Positions 11,253-21,961 of a DNA stretch of 64,000 nt are shown piece by piece (the first letter of the stretch is position 1; every line of letters starts with the position of its first letter). The translations under genes were made by a program, and so were the position numbers. Below the pieces are notes generated by a model. That model ran no database searches, was not told where the DNA came from, and worked only from the letters and a program-made list of their open reading frames with translations. The stretch is from contig BCKC01000001.1 of assembly GCA_001600455.1 (NCBI GenBank), forward strand, positions 3,188,441 through 3,252,440, given 5' to 3'. Source of the DNA: Endocalyx cinctus (Eukaryota > Ascomycota > Sordariomycetes > Amphisphaeriales > Apiosporaceae).

Positions 11253-12620
11253 ATGCTATTCTCAAAGCAGGCGGCCTACTTAGGCTTTCTCACCGTCTTC
11301 TCACCTGTCCGTGCATTCTCTGTTCAGTTTGCGTTCAAGCAGTTGGCCAGGATCGAATCTGAAAATCCCATCGATCCCCTCATTGGAGGAGGTCTCGGTG
11401 ATACGGGAGATGATTCCTTCCAAATGCTCGGAGACCTCGTCAGTAAACCTTATCAGAGCTTATCACCGGTCGGTAGGATAATTCGCGACCTCCTGCTCCT
11501 GATTGGCAACCCCGAGAGCGATATTGAATACGCAGACCTGCCGGCTTTAAATTCCGCCGAATGTGCCCAAGACACTTGCTGTGTCTGGAAGTACATCGCC
11601 GATGAGATGGCTGAGCTATTCCGGGGAGAGTCCGGCCGATGTACGCGATTTGCTCGTATGGCTGTCCGCCTTGGCTTTCACGACGCCGCCACCTGGACGA
11701 AGTCAGATCCTACCTTTGGCGGAGCCGATGGATCCATCTGTCTCAGTGACGAGATCAATGCTTCGGAGAACAGCGGACTTCAAGATATCTGTACCCAGAT
11801 GAACCTTTGGTACGACGAATGGAATAACGAGAAAGGATTTTCCGTGAGCATGGCAGATCTGATCCAGATGGGTTCAAATGTCGCAGCCGTAGTCTGCCCC
11901 TTAGGGCCCCGTACTCGCTCCTTCGTCGGCCGGAAGGATAACTCCACCGAGAACCGCGTAGATCTCCTCCCCAGCCCCCTGGCGGCTTCCGATGATCTGA
12001 TTCGTCTCTTCCGCGACAAGACCATCAGCCCCCACGCCTTGGTTGCCCTCGTAGGCGCTCACACGACCAGTCAACAGCGCGGAGTCAACGTCAGCATGGC
12101 CGGCGCTCCTCAAGATAGCACCCCAGGTGTATGGGACGTCCTCTTTTACCAGGAGACAAACGGAATGGTCCAGCCTCCCGACAGAGTGTTCCGGTTTCCG
12201 AGCGACATCGCGCTATCCCAAGACCCAACGACGTCGGACGAGTGGAACAACTTCGCGTCCGTCAAGGGGCAATTGCACTGGAATCTTGTAAGTTGACGCG
12301 AAGATGCTTTTAATAATTTTTCATATCATACAAAAAGTCTGAGCGCGGTAACTAATTAAGTGACCAACTAATAGGACTACGCCTTCGCTTATATCCGACT
12401 CAGTCTCCTCGGGGTCCAGAACCTCAACGACCTGACGGAGTGCACCAAGGCCCTCCCCAGGCGAACGCCCGAATTCAATAACCCGGATCAAAAGAGACTG
12501 AGTATGTGGCTTGAAAGCTCCGCGGACACCCCCGTTGCGGACGTGATCGCCGATACGGTCGAGGAGGGCGACGTTATACCAGCCGACGTCAACACGCTGC
12601 TTCGCCGTCGACTTTCTTAA
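11253..12620 (+). CDS. Secreted class II-type heme peroxidase (ligninase family)
   Basis: Two exons, 11253-12287 and 12375-12620, give 426 residues. The ATG at 11253 (MLFSKQ) is chosen because it opens a hydrophobic signal peptide; a TTG twelve bases upstream is unlikely. The distal heme pocket R-x-x-x-HD is seen as RLGFHDAA (Arg about 139, His about 143). It is followed by the calcium-site block GGADGS, the PRTRSFVGR segment, and the proximal His in GAHTTSQQ (about 270). The sequence DSTPGVWD matches the conserved stretch after the proximal His. Class II peroxidases oxidise phenolic or lignin-like compounds with H2O2 outside the cell. Substrate range cannot be read here; ascomycete members are often low-redox. 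Intron phase is 0. Confidence 0.92.
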
Positions 12621-13605
12621 GATCGTCTAAAAAAACAGAAACTATGCATACTTGCGTAGTAACAATAATTTCGGTTGCTAATATTTACTTCTCTAACTTT
12701 GTAGGTGAACGCCACTGGAAGAGGCATAGGAACGTGTAGATAAGGGCGGACGAAAGCCAGGTCTAGGATTGCTGGATCTGGCTTGTACATATTTGTTTTA
12801 AACTTCTTGGTATATATTTTGTGTGTTTTATGGTCTTTTTATGGGAAGCCACCGTTGGATGTATATATTTTGGTGGCTGTTCGGATATTCGTTGATATTA
12901 TTCTCTTGAGTGTGTAATTACATCCGTGGATATTGCTTACTCTCGAAGTATAATATTCTTCTTCGTTAGTGTTTGGTATCTACTAGGGTTACTTCGGTTT
13001 GTGGGCTTCAATAAAAGAAAACTATTAAGGATTTCTAAAAACTTTTATCCAAAAGTTATAGAGACATGATAGTTTATTGACAACTAAGTATCTTGTCTCA
13101 AATTTGCATGCAAATTCGGGGTCGAAGAACTTAAAGCTTTGGTGCTAATCATGGTATAGCTTTCAGAAGAGTAACTCCAAGGTTTCGAAGTGGATCGTTG
13201 ACCTTAGGCCTTTATGAGATAGATAAACTAACTGCCTGCTTACTCGAATTTCTGTAATTATAATTAATTAAATAACAAAGGATAAGTAGAAACTAGATTC
13301 ACGGCGGTAGCTACAGAAGCTGCCGGAGAGTGATACCCCTTTCCTATAGAGTAGCAAGTATTCGCTCATTTTTCTAAGGCATGATTATTGGTATGAATCT
13401 ATACTTAAAATTTACATGTATAGCTGCTTTTTCAAGCATATAAGGGGGGGAATACTAATTTTTTTTTCTTTTCGGCAAACTATCAGAGTAAAGCATACAT
13501 TATTATTCACCATAATCAAGTACTCAACTTCTAATTCATATCATCTTATCATCATCATATATCGATACATAATTAATTATTTCTTATTCCCAAAAAATAG
13601 TTACG
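12621..13605. other. Gene-free AT-rich spacer
   Basis: Nearly 1 kb downstream of the peroxidase gene. A TTTGTAG acceptor-like site near 12700 may be a 3'-UTR intron end. No gene or repeat was recognised. Confidence 0.6.
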
Positions 13606-13875
13606 ATGACACCTATTATTCTTTCTTATAATGGACGAAATATCTACATCGAGAAGCCGAAGGTCTGGAACCAGTTAATCGAGGTTGCCGCTAATCGGTT
13701 TGATCTTTCGGTAGATATAGTCGAGTCGTATCGCGTATTATACTCGCCAGACATCAAGGATTCTTCCCTGTGCTGGGAGCTGGATAAATCCGCATGGGCG
13801 AGCGTCAAACGAGACTCGCGCGTCAGTTTTGAGAAAATCGGCACCGAAATCAAAGTCGATACGTCTTTGTCCTAG
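13606..13875 (+). CDS. Small hypothetical protein (89 aa), possibly ubiquitin-like fold
   Basis: ATG at 13606 to TAG at 13873-13875. The composition is coding-like and better balanced than the AT-rich flanks. The order of predicted strand and helix (ISYNGRNIYIEKP, VWNQLIEVAANRF, YRVLYSP, WELDKSAWASVKRDSRVSFE) resembles the beta-grasp ubiquitin-like domains often found in ascomycete proteins, but no family match is certain. It lacks a signal peptide and a membrane segment. It may be a free-standing gene or an exon of a decayed larger gene, since no neighbouring coding exons were found. Confidence 0.5.
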   Translation: MTPIILSYNGRNIYIEKPKVWNQLIEVAANRFDLSVDIVESYRVLYSPDIKDSSLCWELDKSAWASVKRDSRVSFEKIGTEIKVDTSLS

Positions 13876-14466
13876 ATTTTCAATACAAAAAGTAAATCTA
13901 TGCGACGTAATAATCAGTTGAATCGAGGTAGCAATGACATTGACAAAGGCAAACGTCTAATCATGAAGAGATAATTTGACCGTTTCCGGAAATTCTTCTG
14001 ATGATACCTCTACCGCCAAGCAGAGTTTGTAGGATCATGAAGGTCTTCAACTCAATAAACAATTACTGACTAACTATGATTATTTGATCAACAAAATTTC
14101 AGCGATGATAAGAACTAGCGGTTTGGAATGAACAAAATAGGCAGAAGTTGCGCTGCGAGGGGAAAAAAAAACAGAGTTTTGTTCTTTGAATTCACGTTTC
14201 TTGTCACTTGCCGAAGGTTTACGGAGTAGATACCTTAGTTTCGGTAGCACCCACCATTACCATGATTACCTATGTCCACGGCTAGATTTACTCAGATCGG
14301 ATGATGTAGCTATTATTCATATAATATCTGTTAATAATAATGTACTCAATGGAATAATCATTAGAATAACCAGCCTCAAGTCACTATGTAGCTAATTAGG
14401 TAATTAGAAGTTCTGCCGGTTTCTGTTGTAGACCTTATAAGAACAAAGAAGAGGAAAACTCCCATC
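13876..14466. other. Gene-free AT-rich spacer
   Basis: 590 bp between the small hypothetical gene and the tRNA-like element. Nothing recognisable apart from a short poly-A run near 14163. Confidence 0.6.
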
Positions 14467-14620
14467 GGTTAGTTGGTACAGTGGTAGTTCCTGCGTAATT
14501 GACCATCCTGTACCTGTCGCATTTAATTAATCCGCCCTCCCCCCTCTAAATTTCACAGCATGGTAGTCCAGGTGCAGGGTGGCAATTACCAGTAGTGTGG
14601 TTCGATTCCACAACTGACCA
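14467..14620 (+). tRNA. tRNA-like gene or tRNA-derived element, anticodon unresolved
   Basis: The ends fold like a tRNA. GGTTAGT (14467-14473) pairs over 7 bp, with one G-T wobble, with ACTGACC (14613-14619), followed by discriminator A. A perfect T-arm (TGTGG/CCACA around TTCGATT, 14596-14612) contains a consensus B box. TGGTACAGTGG is a good A box, and a T-rich terminator begins at 14625. Between D- and T-arms lie about 105 nt, too many for a normal tRNA. Two readings compete: CCTGC/GCAGG as anticodon stem with a TGG/CCA variable arm, or GTAA/TTAC with a short variable loop. Neither gives a canonical anticodon loop. It is either an intron-containing tRNA, a pseudogene or a SINE head. Confidence 0.5.
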
Positions 14621-15124
14621 TTACTTTTTTTTTTTTTATTTTTTTTTTTTCTTCTTTCAAGTATACATATTTCTTTTTGTGTATAATTACAATGAACATT
14701 CTTATTCATTCATAATAGATGTAATAGCCTTTTGTAAACAATTCCTTTGTTTTATTGACAATTTCATTGTATCTTTATCACTATTCTAAACAACACATTC
14801 CTTTCGCCATAATCGATGGAGGCGTACTATTCCAATCTAGAAATAATCTATAAATACTTGACTACATACGAATTCTGATAATATGATGAATTGGAACATG
14901 TCGATCATATGAATAATCAGTATATTTCATTTCTTTTCATTTTGGCTTGGAAGTACTGTGTACCTCCAGCCTAACTCCCTTTTTTTTTTTTTTCTCCCTC
15001 TCTCTTCTTTTGCACCCCATTTGAATTCCTGTTTCTATCCGCCCCGAATCTGTAGTCTTCACTCGAACTCCTTACAGCAAGGGAAGAGCACTTCCAAGAA
15101 AGTAAGTCAGCGTAGCATCTAATT
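14621..15124. other. Gene-free spacer with T-rich tracts
   Basis: Starts with two T tracts of about 13 that would stop RNA polymerase III. Another T run lies at about 14981-14993, within the probable promoter of the gene at 15125. No coding sequence was recognised. Confidence 0.6.
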
Positions 15125-15574
15125 ATGCCTTCCTCGGCGGGTATGGAGAAACGCTACGGGGAACAATCCCAAGCCGACAGAATGATTGATCAGTTCTTCG
15201 ATCTGGATAAAGCATCAACCCCCGAAAATAAAGGTAAGCCTGTTTATAGCAGTGGAAGTTCCAATCCGCCTGGGTTCAAGCCCATCACGAGAGACACGGG
15301 AGAAGCGAAGCACAGGATGACGGCGATGGATGCAGCCGTGGCGCAGAGAGAGAAGAAAGAGAGTCTTGCTGGACCTCCGTATCCATATTCCCGCCAGGGT
15401 AACCCCAACGCATGGCAAGGCGTCCAGTATAGCTACAATGAGTTCGCAAGACGAGGGTTTGTCGAGCCAAGACCGTCCCGGGTGCCACCTCCCCCGGTGA
15501 AGCGCGCCAGGATCGATAAGACACTAATCGATCGGACTATCACCGAGATGAGCTTTCCTAAAAAACGAATATAA
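15125..15574 (+). CDS. Small basic hypothetical protein (149 aa)
   Basis: An intronless frame from ATG 15125 to TAA 15572-15574, with a pyrimidine-rich leader upstream as in many fungal promoters. The protein is hydrophilic, rich in Pro, Arg, Lys and Ser, and likely disordered. It ends in a basic stretch (VKRARID, later FPKKRI) that could act as a nuclear signal. No signal peptide or membrane span. Base composition is less extreme than the enzyme genes but clearly richer in GC than the flanks. The family is not recognised; it may be a lineage-specific gene. A second in-frame Met at residue 7 is an alternative start. Confidence 0.6.
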   Translation: MPSSAGMEKRYGEQSQADRMIDQFFDLDKASTPENKGKPVYSSGSSNPPGFKPITRDTGEAKHRMTAMDAAVAQREKKESLAGPPYPYSRQGNPNAWQGVQYSYNEFARRGFVEPRPSRVPPPPVKRARIDKTLIDRTITEMSFPKKRI

Positions 15575-16328
15575 TTTGATTTCTATCTGACGGCTGCCAT
15601 TTTTGTTTGATGCGTGAGTAAGAGGCATATCGTTAGCCAACTTCTAAGTAGAATGTAATGAAATGTAATGTAATGAGTAGTCGTCCGGAATGCGAACTTG
15701 CTGATTAATCTCTTATCGTGGCGCTCTTCAGATGCATATACTGTATATACACATAAACCAATCATATACCTTGCTTTACGGATGGCACAAAACCGTATGA
15801 CTTGACCTGTCATGCTTGATTAAATCATGGGGCCAAATTTAAAATGAGTTAAAGATGATCATTACCGCCTGATGTCATTTCATCTTAGATCCTTGGATTC
15901 TAGGTCAAATCGATACCTACGTACTGTTACTATCCTCTTTAAACATACCCGCGGACATATACAAAGGAATACTCATACATATAAATGGTTATAGTGTAAC
16001 TAGGAATAAAAAAAATGGGGAATATTCCCCTATACTGTGTTATATTTAGATGCCTAACCTACTATACAGTAGTACTTGGAGTCTTTCTTTGTACTATTTT
16101 AGCCTGTTCAACAGTTTGGCTTCTGCTTGTTTATCTTCGTCCCCCGCCTCGTAGATCTAATTCCATATCATTTTCATACAATGAAAATTATGACACGACT
16201 CGGCACGACACGATATCAAATGGCCATAATACTTGTATAGAGATTCCGTGTCATTTACCATTCGAAGGAGACTGCGAAGAGCCGAATTTTAAATAATAAA
16301 TTTCTTAAAGATAGGGTACCTTAGAAAT
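15575..16328. other. Gene-free spacer
   Basis: 750 bp. It holds short direct repeats of AATGTAATG near 15656-15674 and an AT-rich frame at 16015-16296 that does not look coding. Promoter region of the MFS gene at 16329. Confidence 0.55.
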
Positions 16329-18084
16329 ATGCCTTCGACCCCGCCAAAACAGCGAGATGAAGAAGACCACCACGATTCCGATCGTAGCACTGTGACTTCA
16401 CCTCTTCTCGAGGCATCGACACCCGAGACTTACTTTGTTGTTGGTCCACCATCGTTAGAAGGTAATACCGGATTATTGACAGCTGCTCCTGGGTCATCTC
16501 ACGATGCACCCGATATATCCCAAGAAAATAATGGACTAGATATGAAGATTAAGATTGCAGCGGCGACTTATTCATTTTTTATGGTCGGCTTTGTCCCCTC
16601 CGCTATTGGTGTAAGTATTCTCCACCCAACTCATAAGAGACAAACGACAGATCATATGCTGATACATATCAAAATAGGTTATAATACCACATGTCAGTTG
16701 AAAAAAAAAAAAAAAAAAAAAGAAGACTATTGGAAGATTTAATCAGTCAACTAATATTAGGACATATAGCTTGAGGATTATTATTCTTTAGGAGATGCCG
16801 CTGTTTCGCTCATTTTCGTCTGCTCGCCAGTGGGCTACATTGCCGCCGCGTATACTAATAGCTTTATTCATTTGCATTATGGCCAGCGAGGCATCGCCAT
16901 CGCCGCCTCCCTGACTACCATAATATTTACCCTATTTGCATCCTTTCACCCGCCCTATCCTGTGTTTCTTATTCTAGCTGCCTTATACTACTACGGCGCT
17001 GGTCTATTAGATGGCTCGTGGTCTGCTTGGGCCGGAGGAATGAAGAATGCCAATACGATTCAAGGTATTCTTCATAGTGGCTTATCGATCGGAGCTAGTC
17101 TTGGGCCTGTCTTAGCAGGCACCATGATTGAAATAGGGAAGAGGCCCTGGTATAATTGGTACTACGTGCTTGTAAGAACTTCTCCCTCGTAACAGAACCA
17201 GATTTCACTAATGCTAATACCCACCCGTCTTTCGATCTCAGACTCCGTTAGCTATTTTTGAGGCCGCCGTTCTGCTGTGGTCGTTTCGCTTTGAAGACGG
17301 GAAAGTATATCGTTCTCAAAACTACCAAAACGAAGGCGAGGAGGGAAATTCCAATACAAGTAAATGGGCTCCTTTCCGCCATCTCGTCACCTGGATCTGT
17401 GGCGCTTATTTCTTATCCTATGTTGGAAGTGAAGGTAAGTTGTTTTCATCTGACACGTATATAATGGCTTGTGTTAATATTTGTGTTGTAGCGTCCATCA
17501 ATGGCTGGATCGTGACCTTTATGCGACGGGTTCGTGGTGCAGATCCTTACCTCGCCAGTCTCTGTACTTCTTTCTTTTGGATTGGTGTGACACTTGGCCG
17601 GGTAACTCTGGGCTATATCACCGATCGTGCTGGCGTTCGAATTGCCACCGCCTTATACATTACTTCTGCGGTCATTCTTCAGGCCATCTTCGCATTTATT
17701 CCGAACCCCGTAGCATCAGCTATTATGGTTCTTCTTATCGGATACTTCTTCGGTCCTCTTTTCCCAAGCGGTCTAGTCATGCTAACTAGGTCTTTAGACC
17801 GGTCTCTTCATGTCAGAGCGGTCGCCATTGCTGTCACCTTTGGACAGGTTGGCGGTGCTCTTATCCCTTCAGGACTTGGCGCAATCTCGGAGCTGGTGGG
17901 GATGGAGGTTTTCCAAGCGGTTATATTCGGCTGGATGCTCATTACACTTGCATTATGGCTTAGCTTTCCAAAGCTGCCAAAAGAAACAAATTCATCGGCA
18001 AGAGGTGGCGGCGAGCAGAACCGACATGAACGGGGCGAAGCTGGCGGCGAAGCAGCCGTACCCTTCCTACGGGAAGCGGATTAA
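16329..18084 (+). CDS. MFS transporter (BSC6-like), second exon probably damaged
   Basis: Recognisable exons: 16329-16610 (hydrophilic N-terminus plus the first membrane segment), 16678-16740 (damaged), 16792-17171, 17242-17434 and 17492-18084. Together they encode a polytopic carrier with MFS features, such as an R-x-G-Q-R-G loop after TM2, FGQVGGALIPSG near the end and a polar C-tail. All junctions except those of exon 2 agree in phase. Exon 2 reads VIIPHV and then, 26 nt later, EDYWKI; the gap contains AGTTG and 21 A. This breaks the frame, and no GT donor follows ATT. The gene is therefore either a recent pseudogene or affected by a homopolymer error. Substrate unknown. Confidence 0.7.
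16701..16721. repeat. Poly-A tract (21 A) inside an MFS exon
   Basis: An uninterrupted A run between the VIIPHV and EDYWKI codons of exon 2 of the MFS gene. Confidence 0.9.
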
Positions 18085-18437
18085 TCAACTTTTGGTTTTA
18101 ATTTTTGGTCGATATGAACGACTCTAGTAGTCAAGAGAAGCTCTATTACAGGTATCATTATTACCCAGTCACTATTTTGGATCCCTACGTCGGAAAGGAG
18201 GCAATAACGGACCGATCCAAATATTACCAATCTCCACGGATCAACTTCAATTATGCAATGATACCCATCAAACAATTCTATTGCCACTGCCTTGCCCCCC
18301 GTAAAATAACGACCGACAGCTTATTCCCTGCGAAGGGGGCCCTGACTCACGAAACAACGTACTGCGCCCGCACGGATTTAATTTCCGTAAGGTACCCAAA
18401 CCTTTGGCCCTTGCATCGTATAGTTCTTAGAGACGTG

Positions 18438-19404
18438 TCAGCTTGATTGAAATATAGGGGCTGTGTGATGCGGGACACCTACGAATGTGCTGTGGCCTTC
18501 GACCCCGTAAAGGTTTCCACCGACTATGTAACCCTCATCGGACTCCTTATACGCTCCAGGAAACTCTACCAAATAGTCTTCGGAGGGAACTGAAGTTCCG
18601 CTACCGGCAACCTCAAGCTGTGCGCATTGCGGAAAACTCTGCCAACTGGCGTCGAGATTGATAACCTCGTGTCGAATGAGATAATTACCCGGCTTCAGTA
18701 AACGCGGGATGGTGACGTTGAAACCCATTTGGATGGTTATTGGTTGATACCAGCGGTCAGACGACGCGATATCCTTGATAGTGCCCTGGCCGTAGTACTT
18801 CCCGACCCCTTCCTTAGCGTATCCAGCCTCCCATATCTTGAACCACCGCTTGCCGGTGCCGTCCCACTCATTACATGGGCCTTCACAATCCGCCATGTAA
18901 ACGTACAGCGGACCCGCCCAGTGCGGCCAAGGGTACTCTGGTCCCGCGCATGTCAGCGGACCCCAGGGGTCTCCATACCCGTCAACCGAAGGCTCCGTGG
19001 GGAAGGGAACAGGTGGGTCAACCGGGCACGGAGGTGCGGTATAGTGCACCGTGATTTGACCCCCCGCTTTCGCGGGCGCATGAAGTGTCGGGTTTGCCTC
19101 GGCGAGAGGATTCCCCCGATTGCAGGCGAGGTACGGATGGCTTACGTTGTAAATCGGATCTGGCCACCAGCGCCGCTGGATAGACACTTGGCCTTCTTCA
19201 GGCAGCCAGGGATAATGCCTTTGTAAACGGGGTTTTCAATATGATTAATTCAGCGCATTCCCGACTGGTTGATAGAACGTGAGATAGAGAGGGGATTTAT
19301 TACCCAGGATAGTCTACCCCGTCGATGGTGTAGTTGTAGACACCACCGTGACCTTTCACAACGCCGAGAGCGGCAGCGGCCACGAATAGGGAGCTTGACT
19401 TCAT
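18438..19404 (-). CDS. AA9 lytic polysaccharide monooxygenase with axial Phe
   Basis: Two exons on the minus strand, 19404-19304 and 19218-18438, give 293 residues. The signal peptide (residues 1-18) is followed by His19, the N-terminal copper-brace residue. The second brace His is in PWPHWAGP. The conserved second-sphere His is in RHEVINL and a Gln lies just before the axial site. That site, usually Tyr in Q-x-Y-P-x-C, is Phe229 here (QSFPQC). AA9 enzymes oxidatively cleave cellulose or hemicellulose outside the cell. There is no C-terminal cellulose-binding module. The gene converges on the MFS gene, ending 354 bp away. Confidence 0.93.
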
Positions 19405-20914
19405 TGTTTTATGTAGCTGCTTGGTCGGGAGACTTTGTTGGCAGACAAGTTTGAATCCTGAACTTATCGTCCTGAATTTGACAAGCAACTATATTATATC
19501 CTCCCTAGACAGGCACACTGTTTGTTTATCAACCGGATTCTAGTTCGTAGCCTTGATACTCTCTACCTTCATTTTATCTCCGGAGCCAACTCGTACGCGG
19601 ATAAAAGTCCCCCGTCGTCCCAGCGCAACTTAAAATAGAACCTCGACATGAGTCGTCGGGTAAATAACTACGATATGCAGGAAGCAGTTCTTGGACAAGG
19701 GGACACTGGTATGGTTCATTTGTCCATCGTATATGTAGCCCTAAACTCCGACTGATACGGTGATATTGATCGATGGATAAATTATTAATAGATATACCAG
19801 TTGAGCGCCCGAAAGCCTACGACATATAAACCTTATACTTCGAATCTCGATGAGATCGCATAGAGTATGCTCAAATTAGGATTGAAGTTGGCCTCCGGAA
19901 AGGTAGGGATTAAAATGAAGATCAAACGGGACGGCATACGACGTTGTAGACGTTTCAATCGAGACTTTGATTCCTAATGCTAGATCCATCATTTGCTTTT
20001 CCTTGGGGGGCATAATAATCTTAAGGTTCTCAATTTTTTGAGAATGCGCCCATTACAACAATCTAGACTGTCGAAGTTATGCCGGTTAACTTCATTTTAT
20101 CAGGATATTTTGCATTTTCAACTTGATCCAATTTCTCTCAGCAACGCTCGTACACCACTACTTGACGCGCAATACTATATGCAGAGCAAACCCATATATA
20201 TTATGTCATACGATGACACCAGATTATGTTGAAGATCTCTTCCATCATAACATACTCTGCCACTCTATCGAAATATGAGGATCCTTTGAAAGTCAACATA
20301 GTATTAATACCAAAAAGTTCAAGTATTTGTACGCGCGGTTACTGCAACCCATAATAAATTGCCAAGGGCCTGTGGGTTCTGTTTTTTTCGGGTATTCTAC
20401 AGCTGTATAAAGACCCAAAATAGTGGATTTACAAGGCATTCAGCCATTAATATATAGTACTAATAATAGAGGTAAACCGGCGTGAAGGGGTTAGTTTCTT
20501 CACGTCGCGGGATTCTTAACTATCGGAGTCGGATTGTAAAAGAATCCCGAATGACTCAAGGGACCCATTGGTATACCTGACTAGTAATGAAGCTGAGAGG
20601 TTGTTATACTTTTTCTAGTATCTCTGGTCATCGTAGTGGGATATTCTCTCCACCCAGCTATTCTTGAACCCTTTATTGACTGGCCAGAATCCCCGGTAGC
20701 CCCCGAAAAGATGCGAAAACCACGCCGCAGGGGGAATTACGCGGGTTTCCAATATCCGTCGAAAATCCGTCGATATGGCTTTCTTGTCGCAGGGTAGAAA
20801 AGAAAAGAAAGAATAGAGTATATAATAACTCGATAACCGAGGGAAATACCAATAAACGTCAATGAGATATCTTAAATAGTATAAAGAAAGAAATAACTGT
20901 ACCGCATTGTCACT
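19405..20914. other. 1.5-kb spacer with paired inverted repeats
   Basis: Shared promoter space between the divergent AA9 and SDR genes. Apart from the inverted repeats at 20481-20549 and a repeated ATCCGTCGA near 20753-20774, it holds only short non-coding frames. Confidence 0.6.
20481..20549. promoter_or_regulatory. Two adjacent inverted repeats upstream of an SDR gene
   Basis: CGTGAAG (20481-20487) is inverted as CTTCACG (20498-20504). Directly after it, CGGGATTCTT (20508-20517) is inverted as AAGAATCCCG (20540-20549). Both arms are perfect. They lie about 370-430 bp before the SDR start and may be binding sites for a dimeric regulator or a remnant hairpin of an element. Confidence 0.4.
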
Positions 20915-21961
20915 ATGATGGAGTATCTAATGACGTCCCAACCCATGACCACACTTGGCCTTATCGGTGGCTTCATGGTCCTGAAACTATCAAAAGATAT
21001 ACTTGATTACCTTATCACCTATCTCCGACCATCTCGATTAAACCGATTTGCACACCGAGGTCGAAATGGGGAAATACCGTGGGCGCTAGTAACAGGAGCG
21101 TCCAGCGGGATTGGCATCGGTTTCGCGCGCGAGCTTGCCTCCAACGGCTTTAACGTCGTCCTGCACGGAAGGAGCGCGAAGAAGCTTTCCGTCGTCAAAT
21201 CCGACCTCGAGGCTGCGTTTCCGGAAAGGGAGTTCAGGCTCCTCGTCGCGGACGCGAGCAAAGTGGCCTGCGCGAGCTGCTGCTGCTCGCTCTCCCCGGC
21301 CGCGAGGAGGGAAGCGCACGAGGGCGGGTCGGTCCTCAGCTTCGACGCGATAACGAAAGAGCTCGAGGGTCTGCATCTCACCGTCTTGGTCAACAACGCC
21401 GGCGGCGCCCTGCCCGACCCGATCTTCGCGCCCCTCGCGGAGACGTCGGAGGAGAGGGTCGCGGCCACCGTGAGCGTCAACGGCCTCTTCCCGGTCCAGC
21501 TCGCGCGCGCCCTCCTCCCGACCCTGAAGCGCGACGGCCCGTCCCTGATCCTCAACGTCAGCTCCGTCTCCGACCTCGGGTTCCCGCTCATCGCCTCGTA
21601 CGGGTCGAGCAAGCGGCTCCTGCTCGGGTTCACGCGCGCGCTGGGGATGGAGATGACGATCGATAGAGGGGAGAACGGAAATGGGGGAGAGGTGGAGATG
21701 CTGGGTATCAGGATCGGGAGGGTCACCGGCGTGTCGATCCTGGAGGAGAAGCCGTCGCTGTTCACGCCCGGCGCCGATCGCATGGCTAGAGCGGCGCTGG
21801 CGCACGCGGGCTACGGCCATCGCATACTCGTCGGATACTGGGCGCACGCGCTGCAGCAAATGGCGTCCGATGCGTTGCCGCAATGGTTGCACGATAAGCT
21901 GGTGATTGAAGTCATGAATAATATGAGGAAGGAAGAAATGGAGAGGGCGAAGAAGTCTTGA
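20915..21961 (+). CDS. Membrane-anchored short-chain dehydrogenase (17beta-HSD12 / ketoacyl-CoA reductase-like)
   Basis: An intronless frame of 348 residues. A hydrophobic N-terminal segment (about residues 12-28) precedes the Rossmann motif TGASSGIG (about 60), the NNAGG motif, a catalytic Ser in LNVSSVSD and the Tyr-x-x-x-Lys pair in YGSSK. This layout is that of ER-bound steroid or 3-ketoacyl-CoA reductases. An extra segment with CASCCCS (about residues 112-135) between beta4 and the NNAG motif is unusual and could be a lineage-specific insert. The first 150 bp use AT-rich codons; the rest is extremely GC-rich. Substrate cannot be deduced. Confidence 0.9.
   Translation: MMEYLMTSQPMTTLGLIGGFMVLKLSKDILDYLITYLRPSRLNRFAHRGRNGEIPWALVTGASSGIGIGFARELASNGFNVVLHGRSAKKLSVVKSDLEAAFPEREFRLLVADASKVACASCCCSLSPAARREAHEGGSVLSFDAITKELEGLHLTVLVNNAGGALPDPIFAPLAETSEERVAATVSVNGLFPVQLARALLPTLKRDGPSLILNVSSVSDLGFPLIASYGSSKRLLLGFTRALGMEMTIDRGENGNGGEVEMLGIRIGRVTGVSILEEKPSLFTPGADRMARAALAHAGYGHRILVGYWAHALQQMASDALPQWLHDKLVIEVMNNMRKEEMERAKKS

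Noticed and set aside
21019..21892. Long minus-strand frames of 254 and 268 codons
   Set aside because: They lie antisense to the SDR gene. GC-rich codon bias opens antisense frames, and the plus-strand SDR motifs are decisive.
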